From assembly GCA_003480165.1 (NCBI GenBank), contig QUIQ01000004.1, positions 62,001-126,000 of the forward strand: DNA of 64,000 bases, in the 5' to 3' direction. The DNA is from Firmicutes bacterium AM41-11 (GTDB taxonomy: Bacteria > Bacillota_I > Bacilli_A > Erysipelotrichales > Erysipelotrichaceae). The position numbers and the translations under genes are program-made. Of this stretch, positions 43,978 to 52,912 are shown one piece after another (position 1 is the first letter of the stretch; every line of letters begins with the position of its first letter). Below the pieces are notes generated by a model, which was given only the letters and a program-made list of their open reading frames with translations, was not told the DNA's origin and made no database searches.

Positions 43978-45273
43978 ATGCGTTTTTCTATTACTACTTT
44001 AGGCTGTAAAGTGAATGCGTATGAATCACAATTTTATGCCGAAGAGTTAAAAAAATTAGGTTTTACGGAAGTAGAGGATGATCAGGAAAGTGATATTTGT
44101 ATCATTAATACTTGTACCGTAACGAATACCGCCGCTCATAAATCCCGTCAAAAAATTCATCAAGCGAAAAAGAAGAATCCGCATGCATATTGTGTCGTTG
44201 TTGGATGTTATGCACAATTTGCCAAGGAAAAAGAGCGCGATGAATTAGATGCGGACTTAGTGATTGGGGCAAATCATAAAAACCAGTTAGCGAGCTTAGT
44301 GCAAGAAATGGTTGCCAAAGATAAAAAACAAGATGTTGTGAATGACTTGGTGCAATTCAATGATTTTGAAGCAATGCCGATTCATTATTTTGGTTCCAAA
44401 CATCGTGCCTTTTTAAAGGTGGAAGATGGATGTAATCAATTTTGTTCCTATTGTGCCATTCCATTTGCGCGGGGTAGAGAACGCTCGTTAAAATATGATC
44501 AAGTGCTTTCGATTGCCCAAGAATTAGTTAAAAAAGGACATTCGGAAATTGTTTTAACGGGAATTCATACCGGACGCTATAAAGATGGTAGTTTAAAACT
44601 TGCCGATTTATTGAAAGGCTTGTTGGAAAGTACCCCAGATACGGTTTACTATCGTATTTCCAGTATTGAAATTACGGAAGTTGATCATGATTTGATTGAC
44701 TTAATGAAGGAAAATCGACGCATTTGTCGCCATCTACATATTCCTATTCAATCAGCTTGTGATGAAACATTAAAGCGTATGCATCGTCCTTATACTGTTG
44801 ATGAATTTAAAGAACATGTTGCCTGGATTCGTAAAGAACTTCCTGATATTTCTATTTCAACCGATGTGATTGCTGGCTTTGTCCAAGAATCGGACCAAGA
44901 ATTTGAAACAACATATAATAATTTAGCGGATATTGCTTTTTCTTTCTTACATGTTTTTCCTTATTCTAAACGAAACGGAACTGCAGCTAGTCAGATGAAG
45001 GGGGAAGTGAATGGAAAGATTGCCAAAGAACGTGTGGCAAAATTGCTTGCACTTTCCAAACAATTACGCTTAAATGATATGAAGAGATTTCAACCTGTAG
45101 AAGTTTTAATAGAAAAACACGAAGGCAATGTCTATACTGGTTATACGAACCAGTATCATCCAATTCGTATCGAGAGCGACACGCCTTTAGAAGGACGTAT
45201 TACGCTTCGTTGGACTTCTATAGATGAAGATGGGTATTTGGTAAGAAAGGTCGATGAAAATGCGATTAAGTAA
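43978..45273 (+). CDS. mtaB: tRNA t6A37 methylthiotransferase
   Basis: Radical-SAM enzyme that adds methylthio to t6A37 of ANN-reading tRNAs. The 431-residue protein has the N-terminal UPF0004 domain with TLGCKVNAYESQ, CIINTCTVTN and VVGCYAQ (three cluster Cys), the radical-SAM motif CNQFCSYCAIPFARG, and a C-terminal TRAM domain. The start at 43978 follows AAGGAGTAACT; a longer frame from 43927 lies within rsmE. MtaB next to rsmE is a common Firmicutes pairing. Confidence 0.94.
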   Translation: MRFSITTLGCKVNAYESQFYAEELKKLGFTEVEDDQESDICIINTCTVTNTAAHKSRQKIHQAKKKNPHAYCVVVGCYAQFAKEKERDELDADLVIGANHKNQLASLVQEMVAKDKKQDVVNDLVQFNDFEAMPIHYFGSKHRAFLKVEDGCNQFCSYCAIPFARGRERSLKYDQVLSIAQELVKKGHSEIVLTGIHTGRYKDGSLKLADLLKGLLESTPDTVYYRISSIEITEVDHDLIDLMKENRRICRHLHIPIQSACDETLKRMHRPYTVDEFKEHVAWIRKELPDISISTDVIAGFVQESDQEFETTYNNLADIAFSFLHVFPYSKRNGTAASQMKGEVNGKIAKERVAKLLALSKQLRLNDMKRFQPVEVLIEKHEGNVYTGYTNQYHPIRIESDTPLEGRITLRWTSIDEDGYLVRKVDENAIK

Positions 45274-46747
45274 ATTATTTAAAAATGCACCTACCACAAA
45301 TGTTACAGGACTCTGTTTTGACTCCCGTAAAGTCAAAGAAGGGAATGTTTATTTCTGTTTACCTGGGATTATGCATGATGGGCACGAATTTATTAGTCAG
45401 GCAGTAGAAAATGGGGCAATTTGTGTTGTTTATTCGAAAGAATTAACCCGGGAACAAATGCCGGAAGGCGCTATTTATATTCGTGTGGATAATGTTACGG
45501 ATGCCATGAATCAAGTGGCTAGAATCTTTTATTCTAAACCAAGCGATAAGATGTTGATGTATGGGGTAACCGGAACGAATGGAAAGAGTACGATTACTAA
45601 CATTATTCGTAATATCCGTAATTTAAAAGAACCATGTGGATACATCGGAACCATTGCAATCGAATATGGAAATGTTCGTTTACAACCCGATTTAACAACG
45701 CCAGATGCACTTTTCTTACAAGAAAAGTTATCTGAAATGGTACGTCATGGCATGAAAGCTTGTGCCTTGGAAGTATCTAGTCATGGTCTTGCGCAACACC
45801 GTGTTGATGGAATTGATTTTGATGTTGCTATCTTCACCAATTTAACCTATGATCACTTGGATTATCATGGAACTATGGAAAGTTATTTTGAAGCAAAATC
45901 ACTCTTGTTCTCACAACGTGTTAAACCCGATGGCATTGCGATTTTAAATATTGATGATGCCAAATATGAAGATTTATGTAAGATCAGCCAAGCCCGGGTC
46001 ATCTCTTATGGTATTGAAAAAGAATGTGATTATCGGGCTATCAATATTAATATTTATTCAGATTGTACAAAGTTTGATTTGATTTATCGTGGTAAGACTT
46101 ATCCGGTTACGACAAATCTTGTTGCTATGTATAATGTATATAATTTACTAGCTGCAATTGCTGCTTTAAATGAAACTGACATGGACTTGGAATTAATCCT
46201 TCAAGCTTGTCGTAAATTGGATCAAATCGATGGGCGTATGGAACAAATCAATTTAGGTCAACCATTCCATGTGATCGTAGACTTTGCACATACCCCAGAT
46301 GGTATGGAACAGATGTTACAATTTGGTCGTAAGATTGCCAAGAATCATAAAGTTATTTCGGTTTTTGGTTCAGCGGGAAAAAGAGATGTGCATAAACGAA
46401 AAGTTTTCGGTGAATTAGCGGATAAATATGCGGACTATATTATCTTAACGGAAGATGATCCACGTGACGAAGATCCAGCTCAAATTGCCGATCAAATTAA
46501 AGAAGGTATTAAAAATACCAATCAGGTATTTATTCAAAATCGTTATGAGGCCATTCGTCAAGCAATTGAGAGTGCCGATAAAGGCGATGTTGTTCTGTTA
46601 TTAGGAAAAGGGGATGAACCTTTTATCTATCGTGAAGAAGGTCGTGCACCTTATATGGGCGACAACAAGATTGCCAAAGAATGCATTTTGAAATATTCAA
46701 AATATGCTTCTGAATGCACAGATACGCAAGAAGAAAAGAAAAGCTGA
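45260..46747 (+). CDS. murE: UDP-MurNAc-tripeptide synthetase
   Basis: Adds the third amino acid to UDP-MurNAc-L-Ala-D-Glu in peptidoglycan synthesis. About 495 residues with the N-terminal uridine domain (CFDSRKVKEGNVYFCLPG), the Mur ATP motif GVTGTNGKST, HTPDGMEQ and the amino-acid selection loop TEDDPRDED. The selection motif is DDPR, close to the DNPR of diaminopimelate-adding enzymes, so meso-DAP is favoured over lysine but not proven. The start is set at 45260 by AAAGG spacing; ATG 45254 is possible. Overlaps mtaB by 14 nt. Confidence 0.9.
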   Translation: MRLSKLFKNAPTTNVTGLCFDSRKVKEGNVYFCLPGIMHDGHEFISQAVENGAICVVYSKELTREQMPEGAIYIRVDNVTDAMNQVARIFYSKPSDKMLMYGVTGTNGKSTITNIIRNIRNLKEPCGYIGTIAIEYGNVRLQPDLTTPDALFLQEKLSEMVRHGMKACALEVSSHGLAQHRVDGIDFDVAIFTNLTYDHLDYHGTMESYFEAKSLLFSQRVKPDGIAILNIDDAKYEDLCKISQARVISYGIEKECDYRAININIYSDCTKFDLIYRGKTYPVTTNLVAMYNVYNLLAAIAALNETDMDLELILQACRKLDQIDGRMEQINLGQPFHVIVDFAHTPDGMEQMLQFGRKIAKNHKVISVFGSAGKRDVHKRKVFGELADKYADYIILTEDDPRDEDPAQIADQIKEGIKNTNQVFIQNRYEAIRQAIESADKGDVVLLLGKGDEPFIYREEGRAPYMGDNKIAKECILKYSKYASECTDTQEEKKS

Positions 46748-46767
46748 AGTGAAAAGTCTGAATTTTA

Positions 46768-46796
46768 TTGATTTTTTAAATGTTGTCGTTTATAAT
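46768..46796 (+). promoter_or_regulatory. Promoter of rpsU
   Basis: TTGATT (46768-46773), 17-bp spacer, TATAAT (46791-46796), with start near 46803 and a GGGAGG ribosome site following. Confidence 0.85.
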
Positions 46797-46827
46797 CAAA
46801 AAGGACTCGGGAAGGGAGGTTTGTCAG

Positions 46828-47010
46828 ATGCCAAAAGTAGTAGTTAAAGAGAACGAGCAATTGGATGACGCTTTAAGAAGATTTAAACGTCAGGTTTCTC
46901 GTAACGGAACCCTTGCTGAGGCGCGTAAAAGAGAATTTTACGTTAAACCAGGTGTTCGCAGAAAATTAAAATCTGAAGCAGCACGTAAGGCACGTAGAGG
47001 TAAGAAATAA
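46828..47010 (+). CDS. rpsU: 30S ribosomal protein S21
   Basis: Small-subunit protein near the anti-Shine-Dalgarno region. 60 residues, highly basic, beginning [20 protein letters not shown] and ending in an Arg/Lys-rich tail, as in Firmicutes S21. The start at 46828 has GGGAGGTTTGTCAG upstream; the longer frame from 46780 begins upstream of the predicted transcription start. It has its own promoter and its own terminator. Confidence 0.96.
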   Translation: MPKVVVKENEQLDDALRRFKRQVSRNGTLAEARKREFYVKPGVRRKLKSEAARKARRGKK

Positions 47011-47034
47011 TCTGCATATAATGCAGATTTTTTT
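47009..47034 (+). terminator. Terminator after rpsU
   Basis: A 9-bp stem AATCTGCAT/ATGCAGATT with an ATA loop and T-run, overlapping the rpsU stop codon. phoH starts 22 nt later, so read-through may supply it. Confidence 0.9.
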
Positions 47035-47056
47035 CGTATTGGAAAGGATCGTAACT

Positions 47057-48004
47057 ATGATTGAAATCGATTTATCCGAACATTCATACGAACAAATTCA
47101 GATTTTTACTGGCGATAGAGATCAAAATCTTGATGTCCTGGCGAAACATTATAAAACTTCTTTTATCTTGCGTTCTTCGATTTTGAAATTCAATTCTTGT
47201 TCGGAAGATGAACAAATTCAAGCTGTGATTAAGAGCTGTTTTGATTTAATTGATATGCAGAATCGTTTGAGTCATCAAGATCTTATCTATTTAATATCTT
47301 TAGCTGGTCAGCATCGTCTTCAAGATTTTAAGGTGAATCAATTGGTTCCGATTGGAAAGACGAAATCGGGAAAACTAATCTATCCTAAAACTTTAGGACA
47401 AGCCAATTATTGTGATGCTTTAAAACATAATCCTATTGTTTTTGCCACAGGTGTAGCAGGTACCGGTAAAACTTATTTAGCAGTGGCTTATGCCGTACAT
47501 CAATTAAAACAAGAGGCAATTCAAAAAATCATTTTAACGCGTCCGGCGGTCGAAGCTGGCGAATCACTGGGCTTTTTGCCAGGTGATATGAAAGAAAAGG
47601 TAGATCCGTATCTTCGTCCTTTATATGATGCCCTTTATGAAATGCTAGGGAAAGATTGTGTTGATCGCTATTTAGAAAAACAGGTTATCGAAATTGCTCC
47701 ATTGGCTTTTATGCGTGGTCGTACATTAAACGATGCAGTTGTGATTTTGGATGAAGCACAGAACACAACACAAGCCCAGATGAAGATGTTTCTAACCCGT
47801 ATGGGTAAAAATACGCAGTTAATTATTAATGGGGATATTACCCAAATCGATTTGGTTCAAGAAAGACAGTCTGGTTTAAAGCAGGCTTGTTCGATTTTGA
47901 AACATATCCACGGAATTGAAATCGTGACTTTTGATAGTCATGATGTTGTGCGCCATCCATTGGTGCAAAAAATTATCGAGCGATATGCAGAGATTGAAAA
48001 ATAA
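47057..48004 (+). CDS. phoH: PhoH-family ATPase
   Basis: RNA-associated P-loop ATPase; in many bacteria phoH sits with ybeY, but not here. The 315-residue product has an N-terminal KH-like/SMC-independent segment, Walker A GVAGTGKTYLAVAYA around residue 135, the LTRPAVEAGESLGFLPGD segment, and Walker B VILDEAQNTT. ATG 47057 follows AAAGGATCGTAACT; an earlier in-frame start lies in the rpsU terminator. Function in RNA metabolism is inferred from the family only. Confidence 0.9.
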   Translation: MIEIDLSEHSYEQIQIFTGDRDQNLDVLAKHYKTSFILRSSILKFNSCSEDEQIQAVIKSCFDLIDMQNRLSHQDLIYLISLAGQHRLQDFKVNQLVPIGKTKSGKLIYPKTLGQANYCDALKHNPIVFATGVAGTGKTYLAVAYAVHQLKQEAIQKIILTRPAVEAGESLGFLPGDMKEKVDPYLRPLYDALYEMLGKDCVDRYLEKQVIEIAPLAFMRGRTLNDAVVILDEAQNTTQAQMKMFLTRMGKNTQLIINGDITQIDLVQERQSGLKQACSILKHIHGIEIVTFDSHDVVRHPLVQKIIERYAEIEK

Positions 48005-48022
48005 ACGAAGGATTGTTATACT
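47994..48022 (+). promoter_or_regulatory. Promoter of yebC
   Basis: TTGAAA (47994-47999), 17-bp spacer, TATACT (48017-48022) with an upstream TG. It overlaps the end of phoH; start near 48029, 20 nt before yebC. Confidence 0.75.
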
Positions 48023-48048
48023 TATAAAGAAATTTGGAAGGTGATAGT

Positions 48049-48774
48049 ATGGGAAGACATTTTGAAGTCCGTGCCGCTGCTATGCAAAAAACCGCAAACG
48101 CAAAGGCAAAAGTTTATTCAAGATATTCTAAAGAAATATTGGTTGCAGCTAAAACTGGTGATACAAACCCAGATATGAACCAAGCATTAAAGAAAGCAAT
48201 TGAACGTGCAAAAGCGAACGATGTTCCTGCTAACGTTATTAAAAGAGCAATTGATAAAGCAAAATCAAGTGCTGATGAAAGTTTCAACAGTGCGCGTTAT
48301 GAAGGTTTTGGAAATAGTGGTTCTACCATTATTATTGATTGTTTAACTGACAATGCCAATCGTACAATTGCCGATTTACGTGCATGTTTTAACAAGGCTC
48401 ACGCAAAATTAGGTGTTGCCAACTCCGTTTCTTTTGGTTACGAACACTTAGGTGTTATCGTTATTAAATACGAAGATGAAGAAGCGATGATGGATGCTTT
48501 ATTAGAAGCTGGCGTTGAATTAAATGATATTGAAGTAGAAGATGGTTATATGACAATTACAACCGATCCTACGGTATTAGATGATGCCAAAGTTGTCATC
48601 GATCAATTGATTCCAGGTGTGAAATATGAAGTATTTGAAGACCGTATGGTTGCCAATGATACTGTTTCTCTGGAAGGCGAAGACAAAGTGTTATTTAAAC
48701 GTTTGGTTACATTGTTGGATGATGTAGATGATGTCCAACAAGTTTATCACAACGTTGACAATTTAGATGATTAA
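48049..48774 (+). CDS. yebC: YebC/PmpR-family protein
   Basis: Conserved three-domain protein of the YebC/TACO1 family, reported both as a DNA-binding regulator and as a factor that helps ribosomes translate difficult (proline-rich) stretches. The 241-residue product starts MGRHFEVRAAAMQKTANAKA (this segment is a hallmark) and includes NVIKRAIDKA and a mid-protein YEGFGNSGSTIIIDCLTDN region. GGAAGGTGATAGT precedes the ATG. It has its own promoter and precedes the hisS T-box leader. Confidence 0.92.
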   Translation: MGRHFEVRAAAMQKTANAKAKVYSRYSKEILVAAKTGDTNPDMNQALKKAIERAKANDVPANVIKRAIDKAKSSADESFNSARYEGFGNSGSTIIIDCLTDNANRTIADLRACFNKAHAKLGVANSVSFGYEHLGVIVIKYEDEEAMMDALLEAGVELNDIEVEDGYMTITTDPTVLDDAKVVIDQLIPGVKYEVFEDRMVANDTVSLEGEDKVLFKRLVTLLDDVDDVQQVYHNVDNLDD

Positions 48775-48780
48775 TCCTGT

Positions 48781-48981
48781 GAAAAAGAAGAAGTGAGTTA
48801 TTCTATTTTAGAGAGAAACTGTTGGGTGGAAAGTTTTATAGAATACTGACTAGTGACACTTTGGAGGAATCAAGTGATGAAGCTTGATCGTTGGTCTCGT
48901 TACGACTTGAGTGTTCAAGAATGATTCTTGAAAAGTAAGGTGGTACCGCGTTTATGACGTCCTTATATAGGGCGTTTTTTT
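48781..48981 (+). promoter_or_regulatory. T-box leader of hisS-aspS
   Basis: tRNA-sensing leader. The T-box stretch AAGTAAGGTGGTACCGCG (48933-48950) and a terminator stem ACGTCCT/AGGGCGT (48957-48975) with a T-run are clear. In Stem I, TATTCTA pairs with TAGAATA and AAACT with AGTTT around the AGAGAGA region. The specifier side reads AGTGACACTTTGG. GAC (48855-48857, Asp, followed by A) fits best, and CAC (48857-48859, His) overlaps it by one base. Nothing else was seen in the 48775-49004 gap, and no separate promoter is evident, so transcription may come from the yebC promoter. Confidence 0.92.
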
Positions 48982-49004
48982 ATTTATTTTAAGGAGGAAA
49001 AATT

Positions 49005-50285
49005 ATGGCTTATAAGATTCCAAGAGGTTGCCAGGATATTTATGGAAGTTCAAGCTATCAATGGCAAACTTTAGAAAACACATTGCGTTCGATTTGTGAA
49101 TTGTACAACTATGATGAAATTCGTACACCGATTTTTGAACATACCAATGTATTTAAACGTGAAAATGATTCAAGTGATATGGTCAATAAAGAAATGTATA
49201 CATTCCAGTTAGAAAACTCAAAGACTTCTTTGACCATTCGTCCGGAAGGAACCGCTGGGGTAGTACGAAGCTTTGTTGAAAATAAGATGTATGCCAACCC
49301 AGATCTACCTGTTAAACAATACTATATGGGCCCTATGGCACGTCATGAAAGACCCCAAAAAGGACGTTTACGTATCTTCCATCAATTTGGTGTAGAAGCA
49401 CTAGGAGAAAAGTCTCCTTATGTAGATGTTGAGACAATCGTTCTTGCCTATACAATTTTAAGTACGGTTGGTTTAAAAGACATTAAAGTATGTATTAATA
49501 CTTTAGGGGATGATGCATCTAGACAAGCTTACCGCAGTGCTTTAAAGGAATACTTTAAACCGTATTATGATCAATTGTGCCCGGATTGTAAGCGTCGTTA
49601 TGAACAAAATCCTTTACGTATTTTAGATTGTAAAGTTGATCATGATTTGGAATGCATGAAAAATGCACCAAGTATGGCCGATTATTTAAATGAAGAAAGT
49701 CAAACGTATTTTAATACCGTTTTACATCTATTAGATACTTTAGGTATTCCTTATGAAGTAGATGATAAACTTGTTCGTGGTTTGGATTATTATACCCATA
49801 CGGTTTTTGAAATCGTTTCAATGAATAAAGAAATGGGTGCCCAGTCTACTGTATTAGCTGGCGGCCGTTATGATGGCTTGATTTCTTATTTTGGTGGTCC
49901 TGAACAAATGAGTGGTATTGGTTGGGCACTAGGTATGGAGCGTTTGTTGATTGCCTTAGAAGCAGAAAATGGTCCATTAGCAGAAAAGCCATCCTTAGAT
50001 GCTTATGTTATGTGTCTTGATAGTGAAGCGCGTACCTATGCATTTGAAGTAGTAACCCAACTTCGTGCCTATGGTTTCCGTGCTGAAATGGATATGATGG
50101 GACGTTCTTTTAAAGCCCAGTTTAAGGCCGTTGATCGTATGAAGTCTAGAACAGCTATTTTAATTGGAAATACAGAAAAAGATGCGCAACAAGTCACGAT
50201 TAAAAATTTAAAAGAAAGAAGCCAGGAAACGGTTTCTATCGATGATTTAATCACGAAAATGGATGCACTTTTAGGGGAGGAATAA
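49005..50285 (+). CDS. hisS: Histidyl-tRNA synthetase
   Basis: Class II synthetase that charges tRNA-His. The 426-residue protein has motif 1-like PRGCQDIYG at the N-terminus, motif 2 with RHERPQKGRLRIFHQFGVEA, the His-specific LVRGLDYYTHTVFE, motif 3 GIGWALGMERL, and a C-terminal anticodon-binding domain. AAGGAGGAAAAATT lies before the ATG. Controlled by the upstream T-box together with aspS, which starts 1 bp after its stop. Confidence 0.96.
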   Translation: MAYKIPRGCQDIYGSSSYQWQTLENTLRSICELYNYDEIRTPIFEHTNVFKRENDSSDMVNKEMYTFQLENSKTSLTIRPEGTAGVVRSFVENKMYANPDLPVKQYYMGPMARHERPQKGRLRIFHQFGVEALGEKSPYVDVETIVLAYTILSTVGLKDIKVCINTLGDDASRQAYRSALKEYFKPYYDQLCPDCKRRYEQNPLRILDCKVDHDLECMKNAPSMADYLNEESQTYFNTVLHLLDTLGIPYEVDDKLVRGLDYYTHTVFEIVSMNKEMGAQSTVLAGGRYDGLISYFGGPEQMSGIGWALGMERLLIALEAENGPLAEKPSLDAYVMCLDSEARTYAFEVVTQLRAYGFRAEMDMMGRSFKAQFKAVDRMKSRTAILIGNTEKDAQQVTIKNLKERSQETVSIDDLITKMDALLGEE

Positions 50286-50286
50286 G

Positions 50287-52026
50287 ATGTTACGAACAAT
50301 TGAAAATGGAAATTTACGTTTGGAACATGTCGACAAAGAAGTTGAATTAGTTGGCTGGGTTGCAAAGAAAAGAAACTTTGGTCAATTGGTTTTTATTGAT
50401 TTACGCGACCGCAGTGGAATTTGTCAATTGGTCTTTGATGAAGCATTTTCTGAACAAACAAAGGAAATTCGTAATGAATATGTATTACATGTAAAAGGTG
50501 TTGTAAAAGCAAGAAAAGATGCCAATCCAAATTTGGCAACAGGGCAAGTGGAAGTACAAGTTGAAGCTTTTGATATTGTCAATGAAGCTTTAACCCCACC
50601 AATGATCATTGCCGATGAAACTGATGCCTTAGAAGATACTCGTTTAAAATATCGTTATTTGGATTTACGTCGTCCTTGTCTGCAAAAGAATTTGATTTTG
50701 CGAAATAAAGTAACTCTTTTGGTACGTAACTATTTGGCAAAACATGGTTTTGTGGAAGTAGAAACGCCGATTCTATGTCGTTCTACACCGGAAGGAGCAC
50801 GCGACTATTTAGTTCCAAGTCGTATCAGCAAAGGCGAATTTTATGCCTTGCCACAATCTCCACAATTGTATAAACAATTGCTGATGGTTGGTGGTATGGA
50901 CCGCTATTTCCAAATTGCCCGTTGTTTCCGTGATGAAGACTTACGGGCCGATCGTCAACCAGAATTCTCGCAAATTGATATTGAGATGAGTTTCATCGAA
51001 GAAGAAGATATTTGGCAAATGACCGAAGGTTTGATGAAGGAAATCTTCAAGGAAATCAAAGGTATTGATTTACCTGCATTCAAACGTATTCCTTATGATA
51101 CATGTATGGAAAAATATGGATCCGATAAACCGGATTTACGTTTTGATATGCCATTAGTCAATGTAAGTGATATTTTCTCTTCTACGGAATTTAAAGTCTT
51201 TGCCTCTACTTTAGAAAATGGTGGCATTATTCAAGCGATGAATGTCAAAGGTGGAGCAAACAAATTCAGCCGTAAACAATTGGATAAGTTACAAGATTAT
51301 GTAAAGGTTTATGGGGCCAAAGCGCTTGCTAATTTAAAATATACGGAAGCAGGTTTTGCGGGTTCGGTTCATAAGGTTTTATCGGATCAAGAAAAAGCGG
51401 ACTTAACGAAAGCTTTAAACATTGAACCAAACGATATTGTTTTCTTTATCGCAGATAAAAAGAAAGTAGCTCAAACGGCATTGGGTGCTTTACGTGTGAA
51501 ATTAGGTCATGACCTTGATTTGATTGATAAAGATGCTTTCGAATTCTTATGGGTAACGGATTTCCCAATGTTTGAATTCGATGAAAATGAGAATCGTTAT
51601 GTGGCTGCGCATCATCCATTTACTTCACCAAACTTAGAAGATGTCGATAAATTGATGACGGATCCAGCGCATTGTTACAGCCGTGCCTATGACCTTGTAT
51701 TAAATGGCTATGAACTGCTTTCTGGTTCTATTCGTATTCATGATCAAAAACTTCAAGAAAAAGTATTTGAAGCTATTGGTATGACAATGGAAGAAGCCCA
51801 TGAAAAATTTAGTTGGTTTATGGATGCCTTCCAATATGGAACACCACCTCATGGAGGTGTTGGTATTGGACTAGAACGTCTAGTGATGATTTTAGCTGGC
51901 ACCGACAATATTCGTGATGTTGTGGCATTCCCCAAAACAGCGAGTGCTTCTGACTTGATGGCACAAGCTCCATCTACCGTTGATGAAAAACAATTAAAAG
52001 AATTAGGTATAGATATTTCTGATTAA
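50287..52026 (+). CDS. aspS: Aspartyl-tRNA synthetase
   Basis: Class II synthetase that charges tRNA-Asp (possibly also tRNA-Asn, if the organism uses the GatCAB route). The 579-residue protein has the N-terminal OB-fold (VELVGWVAKKRNFGQLVFIDL), motif 2 with FRDEDLRADRQPEFSQID, the bacterial GAD insertion and motif 3 GVGIGLERLVMIL. Length is typical of bacterial AspRS. It ends at a strong terminator, beyond which lies the 6S-like RNA. Confidence 0.96.
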   Translation: MLRTIENGNLRLEHVDKEVELVGWVAKKRNFGQLVFIDLRDRSGICQLVFDEAFSEQTKEIRNEYVLHVKGVVKARKDANPNLATGQVEVQVEAFDIVNEALTPPMIIADETDALEDTRLKYRYLDLRRPCLQKNLILRNKVTLLVRNYLAKHGFVEVETPILCRSTPEGARDYLVPSRISKGEFYALPQSPQLYKQLLMVGGMDRYFQIARCFRDEDLRADRQPEFSQIDIEMSFIEEEDIWQMTEGLMKEIFKEIKGIDLPAFKRIPYDTCMEKYGSDKPDLRFDMPLVNVSDIFSSTEFKVFASTLENGGIIQAMNVKGGANKFSRKQLDKLQDYVKVYGAKALANLKYTEAGFAGSVHKVLSDQEKADLTKALNIEPNDIVFFIADKKKVAQTALGALRVKLGHDLDLIDKDAFEFLWVTDFPMFEFDENENRYVAAHHPFTSPNLEDVDKLMTDPAHCYSRAYDLVLNGYELLSGSIRIHDQKLQEKVFEAIGMTMEEAHEKFSWFMDAFQYGTPPHGGVGIGLERLVMILAGTDNIRDVVAFPKTASASDLMAQAPSTVDEKQLKELGIDISD

Positions 52027-52052
52027 GGAGTTGAATTTCAACTCCTTTTTTT
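52025..52052 (+). terminator. Terminator after aspS
   Basis: A 9-bp stem AAGGAGTTG/CAACTCCTT with an AATTT loop, followed by five more T. It overlaps the stop codon. Confidence 0.92.
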
Positions 52053-52081
52053 GCTAGACAGATTTTAAAAAATATGCTTAC

Positions 52082-52110
52082 TTGTACAGAGAATCGAAAG
52101 CTGTTAACAT
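52082..52110 (+). promoter_or_regulatory. Promoter of the 6S-like RNA
   Basis: TTGTAC (52082-52087), 17-bp spacer, TAACAT (52105-52110) with a TG one base upstream of the hexamer. Six bases later is 52117, exactly where the closing stem of the RNA begins. Confidence 0.65.
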
Positions 52111-52116
52111 GTGTTT

Positions 52117-52275
52117 GCCTGGAGATGCTAACATTTTTCCTACGCTTAGAGATAAGGGAGACCGGACGTTGTCTTTCTGTGTTGAATACCTTTTCATCGA
52201 TCAGGGATCCTAAGGCTAGACACAGGTCACCCACCTGGATATACCGGGAAAGATCTCTCGTCTTCAGGCTTTTTT
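52117..52275 (+). ncRNA. ssrS: Probable 6S RNA
   Basis: A ~159-nt transcription unit with no credible protein. The 5' end GCCTGGAGATG (52117-52127) pairs over 11 bp (two G-U) with CGTCTTCAGGC (52259-52269), followed by six T, so the closing stem is also the terminator. Internal pairings include AGAGAT/ATCTCT and the CAGGT-CACCC-ACCTG hairpin. The position directly after aspS matches the 6S-1 gene of Bacillus subtilis, and a rod-like closed RNA is the 6S design. The central bubble was not modelled, so another structured RNA is possible. 6S RNA binds sigma-A RNA polymerase in stationary phase. Confidence 0.6.
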
Positions 52276-52285
52276 AGGTGATAGT

Positions 52286-52870
52286 ATGACCAATCAAGAA
52301 AAGTTTATTGAGATTTACCAAAAACATATTCACCGACCTGGTGCAGACAAGTTTTTAGAATATTTAATGAGTGATCAAAGTGATTTTTTTCAAGCACCTT
52401 GTTCAACACGCTTTCATGGCTCTCATACCGGAGGCTTAGTGGAACATAGTATTCATGTCTATGAATGTTTAGATGCGTATCTGAAACGGGAACGATGTAA
52501 AGATCTTTACCATATGGATTATTCTGATGATACGATTGCGACAGTTAGCTTATTACATGATGTCTGTAAAATTAATGTTTATAAATCATCAGTACGAAAT
52601 AAGAAGGTAGATGGCAATTGGATTCAAGTTCCATATTATGAATTTGATGATAAGATGCCTTATGGACATGGCGAAAAAAGTGTTTATATGATTACACCAT
52701 TTATGAAGTTATCACGCGAAGAAGCTTTTGCGATTCGTTATCATATGGGCTTTTCCAATAATGATTCTGCCAATGCGGTCGGCTATACCTTTGAACATTT
52801 TCCTTTAGCTTTCGCATTGAGTACGGCGGATATGGAAGCAACTTACTTTTTAGACAAGAAGGGCGAATAA
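52286..52870 (+). CDS. HD-domain hydrolase (YhaM-like)
   Basis: Phosphohydrolase/nuclease of the HD superfamily. The 194-residue protein has HTGGLVEHSIHVYE, the HD pair in SLLHDVCK and further metal-site residues in YGHGEKS and RYHMG. This resembles the HD half of the 3'-5' exoribonuclease YhaM, but the OB-fold half is missing, so nucleotide or RNA substrates are both possible. AGGTGATAGT gives the ribosome site. It begins 10 nt after the T-run of the 6S-like RNA with no visible promoter, so expression probably relies on read-through. Confidence 0.82.
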   Translation: MTNQEKFIEIYQKHIHRPGADKFLEYLMSDQSDFFQAPCSTRFHGSHTGGLVEHSIHVYECLDAYLKRERCKDLYHMDYSDDTIATVSLLHDVCKINVYKSSVRNKKVDGNWIQVPYYEFDDKMPYGHGEKSVYMITPFMKLSREEAFAIRYHMGFSNNDSANAVGYTFEHFPLAFALSTADMEATYFLDKKGE

Positions 52871-52896
52871 TCGTCCTTTTTTTACGTTCTAAAAAC

Positions 52897-52905
52897 TGTT
52901 AGAAT
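52897..52905 (+). promoter_or_regulatory. Extended -10 box immediately before truB
   Basis: TG-T-TAGAAT (52897-52905) with 7 nt to the truB ATG at 52913; -35 region is only T-rich. Predicted transcription start at or next to the start codon. Confidence 0.5.
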
Positions 52906-52912
52906 AGAATAC

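Noticed and set aside
52074..52277. Plus-strand frame of 67 codons downstream of aspS
   Set aside because: Covers the structured 6S-like RNA including its terminator; no ribosome site and no protein-like composition.
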